5,796 bases of DNA. Origin: Candidatus Neomicrothrix sp. UBA4742. Lineage in GTDB: Bacteria; Actinomycetota; Acidimicrobiia; Acidimicrobiales; Acidimicrobilacustridaceae. A program made the translations under genes and the position numbers. Below the pieces are notes generated by a model. The model was not told where the DNA came from and made no database searches. It saw only the letters and a program-made list of their open reading frames with translations. Where the stretch lies: the NCBI GenBank assembly GCA_002403895.1, contig DHIQ01000186.1, positions 1 through 5,796 of the forward strand, given 5' to 3'. Of this stretch, positions 1 through 3,921 are shown piece after piece; the stretch's first letter is position 1, and every line of letters starts with the position of its first letter.

Positions 1-97
1 TGGTGACGCCGAGGGGTCCGAAGAACTCTTCGCGCTTCGGCGAGGCAAGCCAATGCTTGCTGTCCTTCACATCGTGATGACCGATCACGGTGGGCAT
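1..97 (-). CDS. Small conserved hypothetical protein, N-terminal 32 residues only
   Basis: The gene reads off the left edge, so only the N-terminus is visible. It opens with ATG at 97-95 and begins MPTVIGHHDVKD, followed by SKHWLASPKREEFFGPLGVT. The start is well supported: GAGGAGG (102-108 on the complementary strand) ends 4 bases before the ATG, and the frame is open to the edge. The motif HHDVKD-x-x-HWLASPKREEFFGP looks like that of short (roughly 80-90 residue) uncharacterised actinobacterial proteins with no signal peptide, so it is probably cytosolic; this is recall of the family style, not a search result. It lies 135 bases downstream of the propeller gene on the same strand, with a weak hairpin and a possible own promoter between, so it need not share a transcript. 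Its function is unknown to me. Confidence 0.72.
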   Translation of the reverse strand, partial: MPTVIGHHDVKDSKHWLASPKREEFFGPLGVT

Positions 98-101
98 GGT
101 G

Positions 102-108
102 CCTCCTC
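102..108 (-). promoter_or_regulatory. Ribosome binding site of the left-edge gene
   Basis: The minus strand reads GAGGAGG, CACC, then ATG: a near-perfect Shine-Dalgarno sequence 4 bases from the start. It fixes the start of the truncated gene, which is too short to be convincing on length alone. Confidence 0.75.
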
Positions 109-149
109 GGCGTCGTGGGCCCAGCGGTAGCGCCTGACCCGGTGCGCGG

Positions 150-155
150 ATCGTA
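150..155 (-). promoter_or_regulatory. Possible -10 box before the left-edge gene
   Basis: The minus strand has TACGAT (TAnnnT type), about 50 bases before the start codon. Immediately upstream is a run of eight G (156-163). No convincing -35 lies at 16-18 bp; the best match, TTTGCA, sits only 13 bp away. This is a weak call, made mainly because the G-run lies where the promoter spacer would be. Confidence 0.25.
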
Positions 156-191
156 CCCCCCCCATGCCTGCAAAGGCGAGCGCGGGCGGTG

Positions 192-208
192 CCGGCCCCA
201 CAGGCCGG
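192..208 (-). terminator. Weak hairpin after the propeller gene
   Basis: There is an inverted repeat of 6 bp (CCGGCC / GGCCGG) with a 5-base loop, 24 bases downstream of the TAG stop of the propeller gene. No T-tract follows it on the minus strand, so it is not a canonical intrinsic terminator. In a GC-rich actinobacterium it could still help end transcription, or it could be chance in GC-rich DNA. Confidence 0.3.
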
Positions 209-232
209 AGCCTCAAGACGTTCACCGGGGCT

Positions 233-1678
233 CTATCCGACGACGACCTTCGCGGTGTAGAGGTCCAGTTGGTGGAGCCTGCCATCCGGATTGGTTCCCA
301 TGCTGTTCGAGTTGTCGGACCACGCCGGGTAGAAGAGCCCGGACTGGAACGCGGCATGCGTGTAGTCACCGAAATCGAAGTAGTCGCCGGCGTCGCTCGC
401 GTTCGACGTCCCCGCGCTCACCCGGAAGTTCGGAAGGAAGCTCGCGCCGCCGTCCGTCGAGTACGTCGCCCAAATCTGGACGTCATCATTCGGGATGCCG
501 TCGGTGTCGCCCGAGCCGCGGTTACCGAAGTCGTTTCGGGCGTCATACCAGGACACGGCGACGTCACCGGACGTCTGGTCGAGGGCGATGGCCGGATTGA
601 ACTGGCTGTTCTGGGTGTGGTCGTCGTTGAGCCTCACTGCCGGCGTCCATGTGGCTCCGTCGTCGTCGGAGTACTGGAGCATGACGTCCATGTTGTCGCT
701 CTCGTTCTTGACCTCCTGGGTCCAGATAGCGTAGACGCGGCCGGTGTGAGGGCCGCCGCTGCGATCCCACGCCAGGTTGGCCTCGGCGTCGACGGAACGA
801 TCCGGCTGCGCTGGGATGTAGTCGAACCCGCCGACCCGGCTGTGCGCGAGCAGCTGCGGGCTGATGAAGCCGGCCGGGCCGAGGCCGTCCGGATCGACGG
901 CGGTGTAGATGTGTGATCCGCCTTGCCCTCCGGTCGTGTCCTGGTAGATCACCATGACCTGACCGTTCGGCCCGACGGCGGTGTCGCCGTAGTCGCCTCG
1001 CCCGTCCGACGTCGGGACGCTTTGGGGCTTCGTGAACGCGCCGTACTGCCCGAGGCCGGTCACCGGCGCTCCGAACGCCTGGATGACCGTCGAGGGGAAG
1101 CTCGTGTAGCTCACCCACACGCTGTTCGGGCCCGTCGAGATCGACGGCTGGTCCGCGTAGTGGTTGCCTCCCGTGCGTGCCGCCTTCGGCTGCGCATTCT
1201 TCGGCGACTTGCTCCCCGTGGGCGTCGTCGGCGCCACGCTCGCCACCTTCGTGAAGCTCAGGCCTCCGTCGGTGGACAGCGCCACGACCGTGTCGGGATT
1301 GACGTTGTGCAGGTAGGTCATCCACAGGTTCCCGAAGTGATCCCACGAGAGCTGCTCGTCGCAGCAGATGTCCCCGAGTTGACCCCCCCCTCTGCCGATG
1401 ACCCTGCGGTTCCACGTCACGCCACCGTCGAACGTCACGTCGACCGCGAGGCCGGCTGGCGCGTCGGAGAGCGTCGCCATCGCGACGATGTTGTGCGGGT
1501 TCGTCGGGTTGATGGCGATCGCGTCCTCCGCCTCGTTGCCAGGCCGTGCGCTCGCATCGAAGTTCGGCGGCGTGGAGCTGCTCGATGCATGCGCGGGCAA
1601 GGCCGTTGCCGGCAGCAGCGCGATCAGGAGCAGCACCGGCGAGGAAACCAGGACCGACCGTAGCGAACGGCGAAACAT
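233..1678 (-). CDS. Secreted BNR/Asp-box beta-propeller protein (sialidase-like fold)
   Basis: This 481-residue protein is predicted to be exported. Residues 1-31 form a Sec signal peptide: basic MFRRSLR, a hydrophobic core around 9-23, and an AHA cleavage site before SSSS. The mature part carries four Asp-box motifs (S/T-x-D-G-G/D-x-[TS]-[WF]): TFDGGVTW at 82-89, STDGGLSF at 135-142, SDDDGATW at 337-344 and STDGGASF at 407-414. Such boxes mark blades of sialidase-type propellers. The wide gap between boxes 2 and 3 probably holds degenerate blades. A vicinal cysteine pair (C105-C106, GDICCDEQ) and a conserved-looking WYDARND segment (377-383) are also present. I do not see the arginine triad or Tyr/Glu arrangement needed to call a sialidase, so substrate and activity are open; glycan binding or another hydrolase activity are alternatives. 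The ATG follows AGGGAGG (1684-1690) by 5 bases. The eight-G run at 1383-1390 lies in frame and encodes part of GRGGGQ. Confidence 0.85.
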   Translation of the reverse strand: MFRRSLRSVLVSSPVLLLIALLPATALPAHASSSSTPPNFDASARPGNEAEDAIAINPTNPHNIVAMATLSDAPAGLAVDVTFDGGVTWNRRVIGRGGGQLGDICCDEQLSWDHFGNLWMTYLHNVNPDTVVALSTDGGLSFTKVASVAPTTPTGSKSPKNAQPKAARTGGNHYADQPSISTGPNSVWVSYTSFPSTVIQAFGAPVTGLGQYGAFTKPQSVPTSDGRGDYGDTAVGPNGQVMVIYQDTTGGQGGSHIYTAVDPDGLGPAGFISPQLLAHSRVGGFDYIPAQPDRSVDAEANLAWDRSGGPHTGRVYAIWTQEVKNESDNMDVMLQYSDDDGATWTPAVRLNDDHTQNSQFNPAIALDQTSGDVAVSWYDARNDFGNRGSGDTDGIPNDDVQIWATYSTDGGASFLPNFRVSAGTSNASDAGDYFDFGDYTHAAFQSGLFYPAWSDNSNSMGTNPDGRLHQLDLYTAKVVVG

Positions 1679-1683
1679 CAGTA

Positions 1684-1690
1684 CCTCCCT
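1684..1690 (-). promoter_or_regulatory. Ribosome binding site of the propeller gene
   Basis: The minus strand reads AGGGAGG, TACTG, then ATG at 1678. The strong Shine-Dalgarno at 5 bases supports this start, which also gives a complete signal peptide. Confidence 0.75.
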
Positions 1691-1716
1691 CGAACGGTTC
1701 TCAGGGCGCGCGGGGC

Positions 1717-1745
1717 ATCTTAGAGCCGACCTCGATCAGTGTCGA
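1717..1745 (-). promoter_or_regulatory. Promoter of the propeller gene
   Basis: On the minus strand a -35 TCGACA (1740-1745, 5 of 6 matches to TTGACA) is followed by a 17-bp spacer and a -10 TAAGAT (1717-1722, 4 of 6 matches, TAnnnT). Transcription would begin near 1710 and leave a leader of about 30 bases before the ATG. The -35 lies next to the stop codon (1736-1738) of the transposase remnant frame, so the promoter sits at the border between IS debris and the gene. Spacing and position are good, but no experimental support can be seen. Confidence 0.5.
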
Positions 1746-2169
1746 ACGCCAGGAAGCCGGTCGTCAACGCCGGTGACCTCCACAGGTGAGATCCGGGTGC
1801 GATCGATCGCCTGCCCGAAGAACCGGCGTGCTGCCTCGGTGTTGCGGCGAGGTGAGAGATACACGTCGATGACCTGGCCGAACTGGTCGATGGCCCGGAA
1901 CAGGTAGCGCCACGTCCCTCCGACCTTGACGTAGGTCTCATCGACGTGCCAGCGATCCCCGATGACGTGCTGTCGGGCCCGGGCCGCTTCGATGAACTCC
2001 GGGGCGAACCGCTGGACCCATCGGTACACCGTGACGTGGTCGACCTCGATGCCACGTTCGGCGAGGAGCTCCTCCACGTCTCGGTAGGAGAGGCGAACCG
2101 CAGGTACCAGCGAACCGCCAAGGTGATCACTTCCGGCGGGAACCGGTACCCGGCGAAGGCTGAGCTCAG
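1736..2169 (-). pseudogene. IS6-family transposase remnant, frameshifted and truncated
   Basis: The fragment resembles the N-terminal two-thirds of IS6-type DDE transposases (usually about 230 residues). In one frame (2169-2095) it reads LSSAFAGYRFPPEV then ITLAVRWYLRF. The match continues one frame over (2093 downward) as LSYRDVEELLAERG, VDHVTVYRWVQRF, GDRWHVDETYVKV, YLFRAIDQFGQVIDV and SPRRNTEAARRFF, ending at PVEVT (about 1772). Adding one base near 2094 joins the halves as RFGLSYRD, the normal family sequence. Only the first catalytic Asp is present (DETYVKV, codon 1940-1942). The second Asp (TTD motif) and the catalytic Glu region are gone, so it cannot transpose. After 1772 the frame runs through 11 unrelated codons to TGA. 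No terminal inverted repeats or target duplication are recognisable on either side. No ATG or GTG start is evident; CTG at 2169 is the only candidate I see. Confidence 0.85.
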
Positions 2170-2289
2170 CGCTGGACGGAGGTGAGGGTGTCGGTGACGA
2201 CCTCGACGAACAGCGGACCCCTGGTCCGAGGGTTCGGCTCGCCCTCGATGAGCCGAGCGGAGTCGACGCCGTTCGGCCCGGGGAAGTAT
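2170..2289. other. Unassigned stretch between the two remnants
   Basis: These 120 bases match no gene I recognise. The minus-strand cyclase frame happens to stay open through it and ends at TGA 2166-2168, overlapping the start of the transposase homology. It may hold the non-coding left end of the IS element or remains of a deleted gene. A 6-bp inverted repeat (2214-2228) is the only structure visible. Confidence 0.4.
2214..2228. repeat. Short inverted repeat between the remnants
   Basis: CGGACC and GGTCCG are separated by CCT, giving a perfect 6-bp stem with a 3-base loop. It lies about 45-60 bases outside the transposase homology, where an IS end might be expected, but it does not resemble the IS6 terminal repeat sequences I know. 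It may be chance. Confidence 0.3.
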
Positions 2290-2621
2290 TCATCGGGCCT
2301 GGGTCGCGGCCGTCCCCGCCTCGAGCTCCCGCCGCTGGCCGCGAAGAAGGCGCTCAGGACGTCCCCGAGATGCTCGGGATCCAGGTGCTCTCCAAGGCCG
2401 GTGGATCCGGTCACGTCGGCGAACAGCATCGTCACCAGCTTGCGTTCCGCCGGGCCGTCGTCCGGCGGGGAGAGTGGGGTGCCGCAGGAGGCACAGAAGC
2501 GGGCTCCCGGCACGAGGTCGGCGCCGCAGCTCGGACACGTGTCCGCCAGGGGCAGGCCGCAGTGGAAGCAGAATCGGGCGTCGGCGGGGTTCGAGCTGCC
2601 GCAGTTCGAACAGGTCCTCAA
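2290..2621 (-). pseudogene. Class III adenylate/guanylate cyclase N-terminus with double zinc ribbon, truncated
   Basis: From the TTG at 2621-2619 the protein reads MRTCSNCGSSNP and has four CxxC-type knuckles (C4/C7, C18/C21, C29/C32, C43/C46), a double zinc ribbon. The start of a class III nucleotide cyclase domain follows: RKLVTMLFADVTGST at 60-74, with metal-binding D69, then LDPEHLGDVLSAFFAA. Homology in this frame stops at residue 95. One base missing between 2336 and 2335 explains it: restoring a T gives FFAAMRRELEAGT, the expected continuation, readable in the shifted frame until TGA at 2290-2292. The second metal Asp (IGDA motif), the rest of the cyclase domain and the usual large C-terminal region are absent, so no cyclase activity is possible. 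Without the correction the original frame runs on to 2166, making a 151-residue zinc-ribbon chimera. An ATG at 2780 in the same frame would add 53 residues, but these look non-conserved and would overlap the divergent gene's region. Confidence 0.8.
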
Positions 2622-2631
2622 TCTGCGATGC

Positions 2632-2660
2632 AGTCTAGGCGCGTCCCCCCCGGCTCTCAG
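2632..2660 (-). promoter_or_regulatory. Promoter of the cyclase remnant, nearly leaderless
   Basis: On the minus strand a -35 CTGAGA (2655-2660, 4 of 6 matches) is followed by a 17-bp spacer and a -10 TAGACT (2632-2637). The -10 ends 10 bases before the TTG at 2621, so the transcript would start within about 4 bases of the start codon. That fits a leaderless mRNA and the absence of a Shine-Dalgarno sequence. The spacer contains a run of seven G (2645-2651). Confidence 0.4.
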
Positions 2661-2829
2661 CCCCAGATTGCCGCTCCGGCCGTATACCTGGTAACGAGGA
2701 GATCGCGCCGGGCCCATTCCGGGTATCCTGCTCGCGCCCCGGTTCGGATCGGGACGTGGAGTGGGAGTCGGCTCGCTCATCGGGGGATGCTGCTCGCGAA
2801 CGACCGTCGGGATCGACGAGGAAACGAGC

Positions 2830-2836
2830 GGAGGAG
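2830..2836 (+). promoter_or_regulatory. Ribosome binding site that decides the permease start
   Basis: GGAGGAG ends 5 bases before the TTG at 2842. This favours TTG 2842 over the in-frame GTG at 2761 (no Shine-Dalgarno) and ATG at 2860 (only GGAG, 11 bases away). Confidence 0.65.
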
Positions 2837-2841
2837 CCGGG

Positions 2842-3921
2842 TTGCGGAGCGCGACCGAGATGGCCGTTCAGCCGGGAGATCCGCTCGTTCCCGTCTCCGC
2901 CGCAGAAGTCACGTCGCGCACCCCGCGGGAGATCTTCTGGCGCGAGTTCCGCAAGGACCGGCTGGCCCTCGTCAGCCTCCTGTTCATCGCGGTGATGACG
3001 CTGGTTGCCGTCTTCGCTCCCGCCATCGCGAATGTCCTGACGCACCACGGCCCCAACCAGCTCTTCCTCGACCGGCTCAATCGGTTCGGGCTCCCCACCG
3101 GGCCGAACGGCCGGTTCTGGTTCGGCGTCGACGACACGGGCAGGGACCTGTTCGTTCGGGTGCTCTACGGAGCTCGAACCTCCCTCATCGTGGCCTTCTT
3201 CGCCACCGGCATCTCCCTGGTCATCGGCGTGACCATCGGGCTCGTCTCCGGGTTCTATCGGGGGAAGATCGACACGGCCCTGTCCCGGCTGACCGACGTG
3301 GTCATGTCGCTCCCGGTGCTGCTCCTGGCGCTCGGGCTCGTGGCCGGGTGCGGCCTCTCGAGCAGGGGGTGCCTGGGCGGCCTGATCAAGCCGGGCCTGC
3401 TCCTGGTGAGCTATGTGATCGGGCTGTTCAACTGGCCCTACATCGCCCGGCTGGTGCGGGGCGAGGTGCTTCGCCTTCGGGAGAAGGAGTTCGTCGAGGC
3501 CGCTCAGGCGGCCGGCGCCGGCAACGTGCGGATCATGGTCCGGGAGATCCTCCCGAACGTGTTCGCGCCGGTGCTCGTGTTCACCACGCTGATCATCCCG
3601 AACAACATCCTGTTCGAAGCTGCGCTGTCGTTCTTGGGGATCGGCGTCCCGGCCACCACCCCGTCCTGGGGCAAGATGCTCTCCGACGCGGGTTCGATCT
3701 TCACCATAGCCTGGTGGATGATGGTCTTCCCCGGGGTGTTCCTGTTCGCCACCACGCTCGCGTTCAACCTGCTCGGCGACGGGCTCCGCGATGCACTGGA
3801 CCCACGCGCCGCGAGCAGGGTGCGCGGCCGTCGACGTGAAAGGAGATGGTTGAGGAGACCGCGAAGGGATCGGGCAACCACAGGGACCAGGGCAGATACA
3901 GCCATGGAGGTTTCCGGATGA
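2842..3921 (+). CDS. DppC/OppC-type ABC transporter permease
   Basis: This 359-residue inner-membrane permease belongs to the peptide/nickel importer family and would form half of the channel together with a DppB-type partner. Visible in order are an OppC-type N-terminus (FWREFRKDRLALVSL, 32-46), TM1 about 41-63, the conserved FGVDDTGRDLFVRVLYGART (94-113), further membrane segments near 115-135, 153-169 and 185-203, the EAA loop (EAAQAAGAGNVRIMVREILPN, residues 219-239) that docks the ATPase, and two last segments near 241-262 and 290-311. Two oddities stand out. The segment around 169-184 carries two cysteines (GCGLSSRGCLGG) where many relatives are shorter. After the usual LGDGLRDALDPR ending there is an extra 37-residue tail (323-359) with 13 arginines. 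The TTG start is chosen for its Shine-Dalgarno. The stop overlaps the next ATG (ATGA), indicating translational coupling. The substrate cannot be read from the permease. Confidence 0.92.
   Translation: MRSATEMAVQPGDPLVPVSAAEVTSRTPREIFWREFRKDRLALVSLLFIAVMTLVAVFAPAIANVLTHHGPNQLFLDRLNRFGLPTGPNGRFWFGVDDTGRDLFVRVLYGARTSLIVAFFATGISLVIGVTIGLVSGFYRGKIDTALSRLTDVVMSLPVLLLALGLVAGCGLSSRGCLGGLIKPGLLLVSYVIGLFNWPYIARLVRGEVLRLREKEFVEAAQAAGAGNVRIMVREILPNVFAPVLVFTTLIIPNNILFEAALSFLGIGVPATTPSWGKMLSDAGSIFTIAWWMMVFPGVFLFATTLAFNLLGDGLRDALDPRAASRVRGRRRERRWLRRPRRDRATTGTRADTAMEVSG
3906..3910 (+). promoter_or_regulatory. Ribosome binding site of the solute-binding protein
   Basis: GGAGG lies 7 bases before the ATG at 3918, inside the last codons of the permease. 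It supports this start over the upstream in-frame ATG at 3846, and with it the lipoprotein signal begins normally (MSRYKLIAVAAAL). Confidence 0.8.

Larger units (their letters stand above)
2622..2841. other. Divergent intergenic region between cyclase remnant and permease
   Basis: These 220 bases separate the two oppositely oriented starts and should carry both promoters. The minus-strand promoter is listed separately. For the plus strand, TATCCT at 2724-2729 is a possible -10, but no good -35 lies at 16-18 bp, so I leave it unassigned. Frames in both directions extend into this stretch (plus GTG at 2761, minus ATG at 2780), but those starts lack Shine-Dalgarno sequences and would overlap each other by 20 bases. 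Confidence 0.5.

Noticed and set aside
164..1663. Long plus-strand open frames opposite the propeller gene
   Set aside because: Their translations are rich in Arg, Val and Gly with no recognisable domain, no Shine-Dalgarno and no signal. They mirror the codon pattern of the minus-strand gene in GC-rich DNA.
1736..2293. A functional 185-residue protein on the minus strand
   Set aside because: The first 66 or so residues are out-of-frame translation of the linker and of the transposase N-terminus; only the later part is transposase and it is truncated.
2682..2695. Operator-like palindrome GTATACCTGGTAAC
   Set aside because: Only a 4-bp arm (TACC/GGTA) pairs around a single base before mismatching, which is too short to support a regulator site.
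2622..2780. Longer cyclase N-terminus starting at ATG 2780
   Set aside because: The extra 53 residues are Pro/Arg/Gly-rich and unlike the family, whose members begin just before the first zinc knuckle. A promoter-like pair sits inside this stretch.
2761..2841. Longer permease N-terminus starting at GTG 2761
   Set aside because: No Shine-Dalgarno, no conserved residues in the extra 27 codons, and overlap with the upstream frame of the divergent gene. TTG 2842 has GGAGGAG at 5 bases.
3846..3917. Solute-binding protein starting at ATG 3846
   Set aside because: It would put 24 hydrophilic residues before the lipoprotein signal. ATG 3918 has GGAGG at 7 bases and gives a normal signal peptide.
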